Shown: positions 1-8,361 of the stretch, piece after piece
Numbering within the stretch: position 1 is the stretch's first letter
How the letters are laid out: every line of letters starts with the position of its first letter
Source of the DNA: an uncultured Eubacteriales bacterium
Lineage (GTDB): Bacteria > Bacillota > Clostridia > Oscillospirales > Oscillospiraceae
NCBI GenBank assembly: GCA_900546515.1
Contig: URDG01000008.1
Span: 5,806-69,805 of the forward strand
Length of the DNA stretch: 64,000 bases
Direction: 5' to 3'
Notes under the pieces: model-generated
Databases searched by the model: none
The model's input: the letters and a program-made list of their open reading frames with translations, nothing else
Told to the model about the DNA's origin: nothing
Translations under genes and position numbers: made by a program

Positions 1-957
1 GGCGGCGACGCATTGCCCTATGCAGAGCGCGAGAAGATCGGCCGCACTATCGACTATGCAGCCGGCCGCAACAGATATATCGGCTATCTCATTTCTCTTG
101 CGACAAGATCCTACAAGGATTACCGCATAGGCCTCGACTGCGCAAACGGCAGCACGTGGCAGATGGCAAAGAGCGTGTTCGATGCTCTCGGCGCGGACAC
201 CTATGTTATCAATAACCATCCCGACGGACTTAATATCAACGTGGACTGCGGCTCTACACATATCGACCGCCTGCGTGACTTTGTGCTGCAGAACCGGCTC
301 GACGCCGGCTTCGCGTTTGACGGCGACGCTGACCGCTGCCTTGCGGTGGATGAAAAGGGCAATATCGTCAACGGCGACCATATCCTCTACGTATGCGCAA
401 AGTACATGAAGGATCACGGCACTTTCGGCGATTCCAAGGTCGTCACGACCATTATGTCCAACATGGGACTCTACAAGGCGCTGGACGCTATCGGCATAGG
501 CTATGAAAAGACCGCAGTCGGCGATAAGTACGTCGCTGAAAATATGCGCAGGAACGGCCATCTTATCGGCGGCGAGCAGTCCGGTCACATCATATTCGGC
601 CGTCTGGCCAACACCGGAGACGGTATTCTGACTGCCATAAAGGTCATGGAGGCCATTACCGAGACAAAGCAGCCGCTTTCCGTTCTGGCATCAGGTATGA
701 CGATGTACCCGCAGAAGCTCAAAAATGTCGTTGTTACCGACAAGGATGAGACGCTTGCCTGCGCTGAGGTCAAGGCCGCTGTTGCAAAGGTCGAGGCTGA
801 TCTCGGGAGCGAGGGCCGCGTTGTCCTGCGCAAGAGCGGGACAGAGCCGCTGCTGCGCGTGATGGTCGAGGCCGGTACGCACGAGCTCTGCGAGCAGAAG
901 GTAGATGAGATAATCGCCGCCATGCAGTCGGCAGGCAAGCTGATAAAGGTTAAATGA
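1..957 (+). CDS. glmM: Phosphoglucosamine mutase, C-terminal two thirds (5' end outside window)
   Basis: Interconverts glucosamine-6-phosphate and glucosamine-1-phosphate in the cytosolic route to UDP-GlcNAc for peptidoglycan. The reading frame is open to the window edge, so the N-terminal domain with the phosphoserine loop is missing. Visible family motifs are the metal-binding loop DGDADR (near base 319), the sugar-binding GGEQSGH (near base 571) and the C-terminal phosphate-binding RKSGTEP (near base 832). The next gene starts about 10 bases after the stop and encodes a GlmU-like left-handed beta-helix protein, so the two probably share a transcript and a substrate pool. A general phosphohexomutase is the alternative, but the motif set and neighbour favour GlmM. 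Confidence 0.93.
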   Translation, partial: GGDALPYAEREKIGRTIDYAAGRNRYIGYLISLATRSYKDYRIGLDCANGSTWQMAKSVFDALGADTYVINNHPDGLNINVDCGSTHIDRLRDFVLQNRLDAGFAFDGDADRCLAVDEKGNIVNGDHILYVCAKYMKDHGTFGDSKVVTTIMSNMGLYKALDAIGIGYEKTAVGDKYVAENMRRNGHLIGGEQSGHIIFGRLANTGDGILTAIKVMEAITETKQPLSVLASGMTMYPQKLKNVVVTDKDETLACAEVKAAVAKVEADLGSEGRVVLRKSGTEPLLRVMVEAGTHELCEQKVDEIIAAMQSAGKLIKVK

Positions 958-967
958 GGTGCAGCAT

Positions 968-1627
968 ATGACCACGATACAGGAACTCTATGATCTGGAT
1001 AAGACCATTGCGGCGGAGCTTTTTGACGGCAAGACCTATCCCTGGGAGGTGCTCGACGAGATAAAGCCTTTCATCCTCAAGCTGGGTGAGACGCTCAGTC
1101 CGGATGAGTATGACCACCCTTCGGAGGGAGTATGGATAGCGAAGGACGCGAAGGTCTTTCAGTCCGCATATATCGGTGCGCCCTGCATTATTGACCATGA
1201 GGCCGAGGTGCGCCACTGCGCGTTCATCCGCGGCAGCGCAATAGTCGGCAAGGGCGCGGTCGTCGGCAACTCCACGGAGCTGAAAAACGTAGTTCTCTTT
1301 GATAAGGTGCAGGTGCCGCATTATAACTATGTCGGTGATTCCGTCCTTGGCTACAAGGCACATATGGGCGCAGGCTCGGTCACGAGCAATGTTAAGTCAG
1401 ACAAAACACTGGTCGTTATAAAAGAACCGGACAATCCCGTCGAGACCGGGCGCAAGAAGGTCGGCGCAATGCTCGGCGACAATGTTGAGGTCGGCTGCAA
1501 CAGCGTGCTTAATCCGGGCACCGTTATCGGCCGCGAGTCCAATATATATCCCACCTCCTGCGTGCGCGGTGTGATACCGCCGCACAGCATATATAAGGAC
1601 AAGGACAATATAGTTTCAAAGAAGTAA
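968..1627 (+). CDS. GlmU-like left-handed beta-helix acyltransferase (no pyrophosphorylase domain)
   Basis: A 219-residue protein made of hexapeptide-repeat turns (for example AYIGAPCIIDHEAEVRHC, then GSAIVGKGAVVGNS), followed by a segment NYVGDSVLGYKAHMGAGS that resembles the active-site region of the GlmU acetyltransferase domain. The nucleotidyltransferase half of GlmU is absent. The ATG at 968 is preferred over the GTG at 959 because AGGTG lies six bases before it. The placement directly after glmM suggests action on glucosamine-1-phosphate or a related sugar phosphate, but substrate and acyl donor are inferred. A strong stem-loop terminator follows the stop. Confidence 0.8.
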   Translation: MTTIQELYDLDKTIAAELFDGKTYPWEVLDEIKPFILKLGETLSPDEYDHPSEGVWIAKDAKVFQSAYIGAPCIIDHEAEVRHCAFIRGSAIVGKGAVVGNSTELKNVVLFDKVQVPHYNYVGDSVLGYKAHMGAGSVTSNVKSDKTLVVIKEPDNPVETGRKKVGAMLGDNVEVGCNSVLNPGTVIGRESNIYPTSCVRGVIPPHSIYKDKDNIVSKK

Positions 1628-1650
1628 ACGTAATTCGGTTTACATAATTA
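1628..1650 (+). repeat. Copy 1 of a dispersed 23-bp repeat
   Basis: Twenty of 23 positions match the two copies at 22248-22270 and 26897-26919. The shared core is GGTTTACATAA. It starts immediately after the stop codon of the acyltransferase gene and runs into the terminator. Its function is unknown. Confidence 0.55.
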
Positions 1651-1687
1651 AAAAATCAGGCAGTGCTGCGGCGCTGCCTGATTTTTT
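1651..1687 (+). terminator. Rho-independent terminator after glmM operon
   Basis: The stem pairs AAAAATCAGGCAG with CTGCCTGATTTTT around a ten-base loop, and the right arm runs into a T-tract. Confidence 0.9.
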
Positions 1688-1746
1688 CAGTACCGGATCG
1701 TACATTGACGCCGATATTTGTACACACAAAGTTTACACGAGATTCA

Positions 1747-1774
1747 TTGATTTTCAAAATGACATATCTATAAT
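1747..1774 (+). promoter_or_regulatory. Promoter of the MarR-ABC operon
   Basis: TTGATT at 1747-1752 and TATAAT at 1769-1774 are separated by 16 bases. The MarR start codon is at 1820. The -10 lies inside a perfect palindrome (next entry). Confidence 0.75.
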
Positions 1775-1795
1775 TATAGATAATCTAATATTAGA
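1767..1795. promoter_or_regulatory. Two perfect palindromes, candidate MarR operators
   Basis: TCTATAATTATAGA (1767-1780) and TCTAATATTAGA (1784-1795) are both perfect palindromes, separated by three bases. The first contains the -10 box and the second covers the expected transcription start. Binding there would block RNA polymerase, which fits MarR-type autorepression. The link to this regulator is inferred from position. Confidence 0.6.
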
Positions 1796-1819
1796 ATAAA
1801 ATGAAGCCCGGAGGGAAAT

Positions 1820-2293
1820 ATGAACGAGTGGAATTTTACAGCGTCGAAAATGTTCAGCAGCGCAAATAGGTTTATAGAAGCCTATCACGCGGTGCTCCAG
1901 CCGGTATGCAGGCAGACGGGGCTTCCGCCGATGGCGGTGGACATTCTCATGTTTGTGGCCAATAACCCGGAAAACGGTACGGCGAAGGATATTTGTCAGT
2001 ACCGCGGCCTCAAACCGGGAATAGTATCTGTCCATATCGACAGGCTCGTCAATGACGGCCTGCTCACGCGGCAGAGCGTACCCGGCGACAGGAGGAAAAC
2101 ACAGCTCGTGTGCACCGAAAAGTCGGCGGAGATCGTTGAGGCGGGACATGAGCTTCAAAGGGCCTTTGCGCACCGGCTGCTGGACGGCCTTGATGAGGCC
2201 GATGTTGAAGCGTTCCGCGGCTGCCTTTCGGTGCTGAGCGAAAACATTGATAACATCCGCAGAAATGGGTTATCAGCGGATGACAGGGGGTAA
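1820..2293 (+). CDS. MarR-family transcriptional regulator
   Basis: A 157-residue winged-helix regulator, the usual size for MarR. The recognition region is around residues 55-80 (AKDICQYRGLKPGIVSVHID) and the wing carries the family DRR signature in GDRRKTQL. GGAGGG lies four bases before the ATG. The gene sits three bases upstream of two ABC exporter genes, the standard layout in which a MarR repressor controls a multidrug-type exporter and is released by its substrate. Paired palindromes over its promoter are the likely binding sites. The ligand is unknown. Confidence 0.9.
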   Translation: MNEWNFTASKMFSSANRFIEAYHAVLQPVCRQTGLPPMAVDILMFVANNPENGTAKDICQYRGLKPGIVSVHIDRLVNDGLLTRQSVPGDRRKTQLVCTEKSAEIVEAGHELQRAFAHRLLDGLDEADVEAFRGCLSVLSENIDNIRRNGLSADDRG

Positions 2294-2296
2294 CAC

Positions 2297-4051
2297 ATGA
2301 TAAAACTTCTGAAAAATATGCGCCGGAAAGAAAAATACATGGCGCTTCTCTGCCTGATGTTTGTCGTGGGTCAGATATATTTTGACCTGCGCCTGCCGGA
2401 TTATATGACAGAGCTGACGGTGCTTATAAAAACATCTGGAACTACTGCGGACATTGCCGGTGTCGGCCTGAAAATGCTTGGCTGCACGGCTGTTAGCGCG
2501 GTGCTTGCCATTGTCTGCGGCTTTCTCTCCGCAAAGACGGCCTCGGGCTTCAGCTTTTCCGTTCGTGAAAAGCTTTTCCATCACGTCATGGACATTGGCA
2601 GCGAGGAAATGAAGGATTTTTCTGTCCCTAGCCTTATCACAAGAACGACCAATGATATTACGCAGATACAGATGATAATTGCAATGGGGCTGCAGATGAT
2701 GATAAAAGCACCGATCATGGCCGTCTGGGCGATCATCAAAATACTCGGAAAGAGCTGGGAGCTGTCTGCGGTAACGGCAGCATTCGTCGTTGTGCTTTTT
2801 GTGACGGTGATGCTTATAATGGGCACGTGCATCCCGCGCTTCCGCCTTGTGCAGAAGATGACGGACAGGATCAACCGCGCTGCGCGTGAAAATCTTACCG
2901 GCATCAATGTCGTGCATGCTTTCAACGCCGAGCAGTTCCAGAATGAAAAGTTTGACGGACCCAGTAAAGACATGATGGAGCTTCAAATGAAAAACCAGAA
3001 GCTGTTTGCGCTTGTGCAGCCGTCGATGACGCTTGGAATGAACGGGCTTGCGCTGGCAATATACTGGGTCGGCGCCGCGCTGGTAAACAATATTGCCGCC
3101 GCCGATACGGCCGCGCGGCTCACAATGTTCAGCAACGTTCTTGTATTCAGCACATATGCGACCTATGTCGTCATGTCGTTTATGATGCTGGCCATGATAT
3201 TCATGCTGCTGCCGCAGGCGCAGGTCTCTGCCGAGCGTATCAATGAGGTTCTGGACCGCAGGGCGTCCATACGTGAGGGCAGCGTCCGCGAAGCGAAAAC
3301 CACCGGTACGGTCGAGTTCAGGAACGTGTCCTTCCGCTATCCCAATGCGTCCGACTATGAGCTTGAAAATATCAGCTTCAAGGTAGAGCGCGGCGAGACG
3401 CTGGCTATAATAGGCGCTACCGGCAGCGGCAAGACAACGCTTATCAGCCTTATCCCACGCTTTTATGACGCGACTGAGGGCGAGGTGCTGGTCGACGGCG
3501 TGAATGTCAGAGATTACGCTTTTGACGCTTTGTACGATAAGCTTGGCTATGTCACCCAGAAAGCGGTCCTGTTTTCCGGAACGATACGTGACAATGTGTT
3601 TTTCGGAGAAAGCGCCGCAGCGGACTCCGACGCCGGCCTTGACAGCGCGCTTGAGCTTTCTCAGGCAAAGGAGTTTGTCGACAAGCTTCCGGACGGCGCG
3701 GAGCACAGCATTGCACAGCTTGGGCGAAACGTGTCCGGCGGACAGAAGCAGCGCCTTTCGATAGCCCGCGCGCTGGCTCGGAAGCCGGAGGTCCTGATAT
3801 TCGACGATTCCTTCTCTGCGTTGGACTACAAGACGGACGCAAAGCTGCGCGAGGGACTGAACCGGCAGCTCAGGGACACGACAAAGATCATTGTCGCCCA
3901 GCGTATCAGCACCATCCGTCACGCAGACAGGATCATTGTGCTTGACCGCGGAGAGATCGCCGGTATGGGTAAGCATGAGGAGCTCATGCAGTCCTGCCCG
4001 GTCTACAGAGAGATCGCGGCTTCGCAGCTCAGCGCTTCGGAGCTGGCATAG
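2297..4051 (+). CDS. ABC exporter half-transporter with degenerate ATPase site (subunit 1)
   Basis: A 584-residue fused membrane-plus-ATPase half transporter of the type IV (MsbA/BmrCD-like) exporter fold. Six membrane segments span roughly residues 15-290. The nucleotide-binding domain has Walker A GATGSGKTT near residue 373, signature VSGGQKQRLS near 479 and Walker B LIFDDSFSALD near 500. The catalytic glutamate after Walker B is replaced by aspartate (FDDS), as in the BmrC-type subunit of heterodimeric exporters. The partner gene follows immediately and has the complementary features, so the two should form one asymmetric exporter. Substrate is unknown; a MarR regulator heads the operon. 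Confidence 0.9.
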   Translation: MIKLLKNMRRKEKYMALLCLMFVVGQIYFDLRLPDYMTELTVLIKTSGTTADIAGVGLKMLGCTAVSAVLAIVCGFLSAKTASGFSFSVREKLFHHVMDIGSEEMKDFSVPSLITRTTNDITQIQMIIAMGLQMMIKAPIMAVWAIIKILGKSWELSAVTAAFVVVLFVTVMLIMGTCIPRFRLVQKMTDRINRAARENLTGINVVHAFNAEQFQNEKFDGPSKDMMELQMKNQKLFALVQPSMTLGMNGLALAIYWVGAALVNNIAAADTAARLTMFSNVLVFSTYATYVVMSFMMLAMIFMLLPQAQVSAERINEVLDRRASIREGSVREAKTTGTVEFRNVSFRYPNASDYELENISFKVERGETLAIIGATGSGKTTLISLIPRFYDATEGEVLVDGVNVRDYAFDALYDKLGYVTQKAVLFSGTIRDNVFFGESAAADSDAGLDSALELSQAKEFVDKLPDGAEHSIAQLGRNVSGGQKQRLSIARALARKPEVLIFDDSFSALDYKTDAKLREGLNRQLRDTTKIIVAQRISTIRHADRIIVLDRGEIAGMGKHEELMQSCPVYREIAASQLSASELA

Positions 4052-4062
4052 TGGAGAAAAAA

Positions 4063-5835
4063 ATGAAGAAGAAAAATAACCTGAACGGCATCCGTTCCGC
4101 CGTTCCCAGAATAACGGAATATATGAGCTCCAGCATGGGCATTATCATTGCCGCGCTGGTACTCGCGGCGCTGAGCGCGGTCATGACGATAATCGGCCCC
4201 GATAAGATCGGACGGATCGCAACGCTGATGTCCGACGGACTGGCGGGGGAGATCGACCTTAATGCTATTGCGCGGACTGGCATTTTCCTTGTGCTGCTCT
4301 ATGCGCTCAGCGCGGTGTTCAGCTTTGTGCAGCACTATGTCATGGCGGTAGTCACGCTTAAAATGTCTTACCGCATGCGCGGCGAGCTGTCAGCCAAGAT
4401 AAACAGTGTTCCGCAGAAGTATTTCAATACGACCTCGCAGGGCGATATTCTCAGCCGGATAACAAACGACGTTTCTACGCTCCAGCAGGGTCTCACCAAC
4501 AGCCTGCCGACTATCATCAGCGCAGCGACTCAGTTCATAGGCTGCCTTATAATGATGTTCGTCACGGAGTGGCGGCTCGCCCTTGTTTCAATAGCCGTTA
4601 CGCTTGTTGGAATGTTTTTGATGGTAATAATCATGTCCCGGTCCCAGCGCTTCTTTTCCGCAAGGCAGAAAAGCCTCGGAGAGCTGAACGGATATGTGGA
4701 GGAGATGTATTCCGGGCATGAGGTCGTGCGCATAAGCCGCGCTGTACGCAGTACCGGCGTTGAGTTTGACCGGCTGAACGCTGCGGTTTACGATGCAAAC
4801 TGGAAGTCGCAGTTTCTCTCCGGCGTTATGCAGCCGATAATGAATATTGTCGGCAACGTTGCCTATGTTGCGGTCTGCATTTTCGGCTCAATGCTGGCTA
4901 TCAGCGGGAAAATAGAGTTCGGCGTGATAGTCTCGTTTATCCTCTATGTGCGCCTGTTCACATCGCCGCTGACGCAGATCGCGCAGGGCATGACGAATAT
5001 GCAGACGGCTTCGGCTTCGGCTCACCGCATCTTCGACTTCCTCGAGAGAGAGGATCTGCCCGATGAAAGCGGCAAGACGGAACAGCTCACGGATGTGCGC
5101 GGCGCTGTCAGCTTTGAGCATGTTCGCTTCAGCTATCCCGGAGACCCTGACAAGATAATCATAAAGGACTTCTCCGCGCAGGTGCATCCGGGGCAGAAGG
5201 TAGCTATCGTAGGGCCCACCGGAGCGGGAAAGACAACTATGGTCAATCTCCTTATGAGATTTTACGAGCTCAACAGCGGCAATATAAAAATTGACGGTGT
5301 TCCCATTTCGGAAATGAGCAGAGAGAACGTCCACAGGCTGTTCGGCATGGTGCTTCAGGATACGTGGCTTTTTGAAGGCACGGTCCGGGAGAATCTTGTG
5401 TACAACATGGACGGCATCACGGACGAACAGCTTGAATCGGTGTGCCGCGCCTGCGGACTTGACAAGTTCATCCACTTGCTCCCGCAGGGCTTTGACACGG
5501 TGCTGTCGGAGAGCGCGAGCATCTCCGCCGGACAAAAGCAGCTTCTTACCATTGCCCGGGCAATGCTTCAGAATGCGCCCATGCTGATACTCGACGAAGC
5601 GACGTCTTCAGTTGATACACGCACGGAGCTTCTTATACAGCGCGCCATGGACGAGCTGACAAAAGGCCGCACGAGCTTTGTTATCGCGCACCGTCTTTCC
5701 ACGATAAAGAATGCAGACCTGATCCTCGTCATGCGCGACGGAGACGTGATCGAAAGCGGAACGCACGACGAACTCATGCAGCGCGGCGGGTTCTACGCGG
5801 AGCTTTACAACAGCCAGTTTGAGCAGGCCTCGTGA
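4063..5835 (+). CDS. ABC exporter half-transporter with canonical catalytic glutamate (subunit 2)
   Basis: A roughly 590-residue half transporter, partner of the preceding gene. Walker A is GPTGAGKTT near residue 384, Walker B is LILDEATSSVD with the catalytic glutamate, and the signature is ISAGQKQLLT, where the usual SGGQ is SAGQ. In heterodimeric exporters the degenerate site pairs the altered signature of one subunit with the altered Walker B of the other, which is what is seen here. The ATG at 4063 is chosen because TGGAG lies six bases upstream. A GTG at 4051 that overlaps the previous stop is a possible alternative. Confidence 0.9.
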   Translation: MKKKNNLNGIRSAVPRITEYMSSSMGIIIAALVLAALSAVMTIIGPDKIGRIATLMSDGLAGEIDLNAIARTGIFLVLLYALSAVFSFVQHYVMAVVTLKMSYRMRGELSAKINSVPQKYFNTTSQGDILSRITNDVSTLQQGLTNSLPTIISAATQFIGCLIMMFVTEWRLALVSIAVTLVGMFLMVIIMSRSQRFFSARQKSLGELNGYVEEMYSGHEVVRISRAVRSTGVEFDRLNAAVYDANWKSQFLSGVMQPIMNIVGNVAYVAVCIFGSMLAISGKIEFGVIVSFILYVRLFTSPLTQIAQGMTNMQTASASAHRIFDFLEREDLPDESGKTEQLTDVRGAVSFEHVRFSYPGDPDKIIIKDFSAQVHPGQKVAIVGPTGAGKTTMVNLLMRFYELNSGNIKIDGVPISEMSRENVHRLFGMVLQDTWLFEGTVRENLVYNMDGITDEQLESVCRACGLDKFIHLLPQGFDTVLSESASISAGQKQLLTIARAMLQNAPMLILDEATSSVDTRTELLIQRAMDELTKGRTSFVIAHRLSTIKNADLILVMRDGDVIESGTHDELMQRGGFYAELYNSQFEQAS

Positions 5836-5902
5836 CGAAAACGCCTCCGTTCTCCGCTGGGGAGATATATGCTTTTTATCTCTTTCCGCTCCCTCTGACA
5901 CG

Positions 5903-5931
5903 TAGACAAGTGAAGAAAAATGTGGTAGTAT
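5903..5931 (+). promoter_or_regulatory. Upstream promoter for the G1P dehydrogenase gene
   Basis: TAGACA at 5903-5908 and TAGTAT at 5926-5931 with a 17-base spacer ending in AAAAATGTGG. The spacer motif recurs before murF and before the tRNA-Gly gene. Confidence 0.5.
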
Positions 5932-5960
5932 ACAGAAGCTCAGGAGAAAAACACAAAATC

Positions 5961-5989
5961 TTGACTTGATCTGTATTTTGCGAGATAAT
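5961..5989 (+). promoter_or_regulatory. Downstream promoter for the G1P dehydrogenase gene
   Basis: TTGACT at 5961-5966 and GATAAT at 5984-5989 with a 17-base spacer. It lies about 70 bases before the start codon and forms a tandem pair with the site at 5903. Confidence 0.65.
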
Positions 5990-6059
5990 ATCTGTACGTC
6001 TGTTTAACGGCAGTATGTTACCGTCTCTGGCGGCAAAAATATATTGGAGGAAAAAGAAA

Positions 6060-7295
6060 ATGATTCTTGATTGCACCAAGTACACTGGTGTCTGCGAATG
6101 CGGGCACGATCATGAGCTGCGCACGAAGCTTGTAGTATGCGAGTACGGAGCGCTCAAAAATTTCGACAAATATATGGACGACTGCGGCCTCACCGGCTTC
6201 CGCACTGTAATTTACGATACCAATACCTATAATCTTCCCACCATGACCCATGTCCGTGCCGATCAGGAGATCATTCTGAAGGCTGAGGGTCTGCACAGCG
6301 AGAAGGGCATGATCGAGGACATGATGAAGCTGCTCGAGCGCAAGCCCGACTATATCGTCACCGTCGGCGGCGGCACGCTCATGGACTTTGCACGCTACAG
6401 CGCGTACAAGCTCGGCATCCCATTCGTCGCCGTTCCCACTATCGTTTCTTCCGACGGCTTCACCGCGGATATCTGCTCCATCATCATTGACGGCCAGAAG
6501 AAGTCCATCCCCATGCAGGCGGCCGACGCCGTTATCTGCGATATGGACATCGTTTCCGGCGCGCCGATGTTCCTCACCATTGCCGGTGTTCAGGACATTA
6601 TGGCAAAGTACGTCTCCATTGCCGACTGGAAGATCGCGCATCTTGTTTCCGGCGAGTATTTTTGCGACAAGGTCTGCGGCATGGCGCAGGAAGCGCTCGA
6701 CATCATGGTCCGCTGCGCGCATGATCTTGCAGACGGTAAAGCGCCCGACTACGAGGCAATGGCTTATACGCAGATGCTCTCCGGTCTGACCATGCAGATA
6801 CTCTCCAACAGCCGCGCCGCATCCGGTGCAGAGCACCTGGTTGCACATCTTGTCGAGATGAAGCCCAAGGGATTTGAGCATGCCCACGGCATGCACGGCG
6901 AGTGCGTCGGCGTCGGCACGATTATGTGCGCAAGGGCGTATCACGAGTATGCAAAGCGCGAGACCATTGAGGTCAAGCCCTTTGAGCCGCTGGATGAGGC
7001 ATGGGTGCGCGATGAGTTCGGCGCTCTGGCCGACGGCATATTCAAGGAGAATGAGAACGACGTCCTCAAGACCTTTGATCCCGAGAACATCAAGACTCAT
7101 TGGCAGGAGATCCGCGAGATCATCAATACCATCCCGTCGGCTGACGAGCTCATCGAGCTGTACACCAAGATCGGTGCAAAGCATTCTCTCAAGGAGCTCG
7201 ATATAGACGAAAGCGTCAGAGGCGACTTCCTCGACATTTCCTCTGCTATCCGCAACCGCCTAACCTTCGCAAGGATGACCAGACTTATCAAGTAA
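6060..7295 (+). CDS. sn-Glycerol-1-phosphate dehydrogenase (EgsA/AraM family)
   Basis: A 411-residue iron-alcohol-dehydrogenase-fold enzyme expected to reduce dihydroxyacetone phosphate to sn-glycerol-1-phosphate with NAD(P)H. Seen features are the nucleotide-binding VGGGTLMDFARY near residue 101, the substrate/metal segment VPTIVSSDGFT, and metal-ligand histidines in ASGAEHLVAHL (near 253) and HAHGMHGE (near 274). The ATG at 6060 follows TTGGAGG; an upstream ATG at 6015 has no ribosome-binding site. A NagD-like phosphatase follows after 44 bases, suggesting that G1P may be dephosphorylated to glycerol. No PcrB-type prenyltransferase is in the window. Confidence 0.85.
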   Translation: MILDCTKYTGVCECGHDHELRTKLVVCEYGALKNFDKYMDDCGLTGFRTVIYDTNTYNLPTMTHVRADQEIILKAEGLHSEKGMIEDMMKLLERKPDYIVTVGGGTLMDFARYSAYKLGIPFVAVPTIVSSDGFTADICSIIIDGQKKSIPMQAADAVICDMDIVSGAPMFLTIAGVQDIMAKYVSIADWKIAHLVSGEYFCDKVCGMAQEALDIMVRCAHDLADGKAPDYEAMAYTQMLSGLTMQILSNSRAASGAEHLVAHLVEMKPKGFEHAHGMHGECVGVGTIMCARAYHEYAKRETIEVKPFEPLDEAWVRDEFGALADGIFKENENDVLKTFDPENIKTHWQEIREIINTIPSADELIELYTKIGAKHSLKELDIDESVRGDFLDISSAIRNRLTFARMTRLIK

Positions 7296-7339
7296 GCCCG
7301 GACGAGCCTTTTCCCAGAATAAAAAACAGGAGTCTGTAT

Positions 7340-8161
7340 ATGAATTTTGATAAACTCAAAAATACCGAGCTCTTCCTTTTCGACATGGATGGGACCCTCT
7401 ACCTCGGCGACAATGTCTATGAAGGCGCGATAGAGCTGATGGAGGATCTGCCTGCACTCGGAAAGAAATATATCTATCTCACAAATAATTCTTCCCGCGC
7501 CGGTGCCGACTATATCACTAGGCTCCGCCGTCTGGGATTCCCCTGCGAGGCTGAGAATGTCTTCACCTCCGGCATGGCCACCGGCATGTACCTCAACCAG
7601 CGCCATCCAGGCGCAAAAGTCTATCTCGCCGGTACGAAAGCTTTCTACCGCGAGCTGGTCAGCTACGGTATCGACCTCGTGAACGACGAAAATGGCCATA
7701 CGAACGCGGACAGCGTTGACGTGGTGGTGCAGGGCTTTGATACTGAGCTCGTCTATGAGAAGCTTGACAAGGCATGCCACTTCCTGCGCCGCGGCGCAGA
7801 GTTCATCGCGGCAAATCCTGACTGGGTCTGCCCGATGCCGCATGACGAGGTCCTGCCTGACTGCGGCAGTATCTGCGCGCTGCTCACGGCGTCCAGCGGC
7901 GTAAAGCCAAACTACATCGGCAAGCCCAACCGCAATATGATCGACGTCATTTCTACGATGACCGGTATTCCCAACGAGAAGATCTGCGCCGTCGGCGACA
8001 GACTTTATACCGATATTGCCGTGGCACAGAATGCAGGCTCCGTTTCCGTACTTGTTCTTTCCGGAGAGACGACGAAGGAGATGGCCGATGCGGCGGAGCG
8101 TCAGCCCGACTACATACTCCCGGATGTACATGAGCTGCATAATATCCTCAGGAGCATCTGA
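7340..8161 (+). CDS. NagD-like HAD-IIA phosphatase
   Basis: A 273-residue haloacid-dehalogenase phosphatase. The nucleophile motif DMDGTLY has Asp15 and Asp17, motif II is LTNNSSR, motif III lysine lies in GKPNRNM, and motif IV is GDRLYTDI, the class IIA (NagD/PGP) arrangement. AGGAG precedes the ATG. Substrate is not determined by sequence; relatives act on sugar phosphates, p-nitrophenyl phosphate, phosphoglycolate and glycerol phosphate. The preceding gene makes G1P, so G1P is an attractive but inferred substrate. A palindromic terminator follows. Confidence 0.85.
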   Translation: MNFDKLKNTELFLFDMDGTLYLGDNVYEGAIELMEDLPALGKKYIYLTNNSSRAGADYITRLRRLGFPCEAENVFTSGMATGMYLNQRHPGAKVYLAGTKAFYRELVSYGIDLVNDENGHTNADSVDVVVQGFDTELVYEKLDKACHFLRRGAEFIAANPDWVCPMPHDEVLPDCGSICALLTASSGVKPNYIGKPNRNMIDVISTMTGIPNEKICAVGDRLYTDIAVAQNAGSVSVLVLSGETTKEMADAAERQPDYILPDVHELHNILRSI

Positions 8162-8184
8162 AAAACCTTATAATCGCATACCGG

Positions 8185-8219
8185 CACAGCCGCGGCCATA
8201 TGGCCGCGGCTGTGTTTTT
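8185..8219 (+). terminator. Terminator with a perfect 30-bp palindrome
   Basis: Positions 8185-8214 are a perfect palindrome centred on CATATG, followed by five T residues. Because the palindrome has no built-in loop, the RNA hairpin must open a few central bases. Confidence 0.85.
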
Positions 8220-8289
8220 GAAGGAAGCGCCGGATGATCGGAGAATATGCATTTTTTCAGCCGGCTGATTGACGCATACAAAACAAAGG

Positions 8290-8318
8290 TTGAGTTTTTG
8301 AAGGAATGACTGTATACT
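8290..8318 (+). promoter_or_regulatory. Promoter of fbp-glpK
   Basis: TTGAGT at 8290-8295 and TATACT at 8313-8318 with a 17-base spacer, 44 bases before the fbp start. The 12-mer TTTTTGAAGGAA occurs here and again just after the preceding terminator. Confidence 0.7.
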
Positions 8319-8361
8319 TAAAGCACCAAAAACCGAGAAAACATATGCAAAGGAGGCTGAC

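Noticed and set aside
2273..3976. A 567-codon open frame on the minus strand.
   Set aside because: It is antisense to the first ABC exporter gene, whose motifs are unambiguous; the translation has no recognisable domain.
6018..7184. A 388-codon open frame on the minus strand.
   Set aside because: Antisense shadow of the G1P dehydrogenase gene, with no ribosome-binding site and no recognisable domain.
8185..8214. The perfect 30-bp palindrome as an operator or recombination site.
   Set aside because: It is followed by a T-run at the end of a gene and is adequately explained as a terminator.
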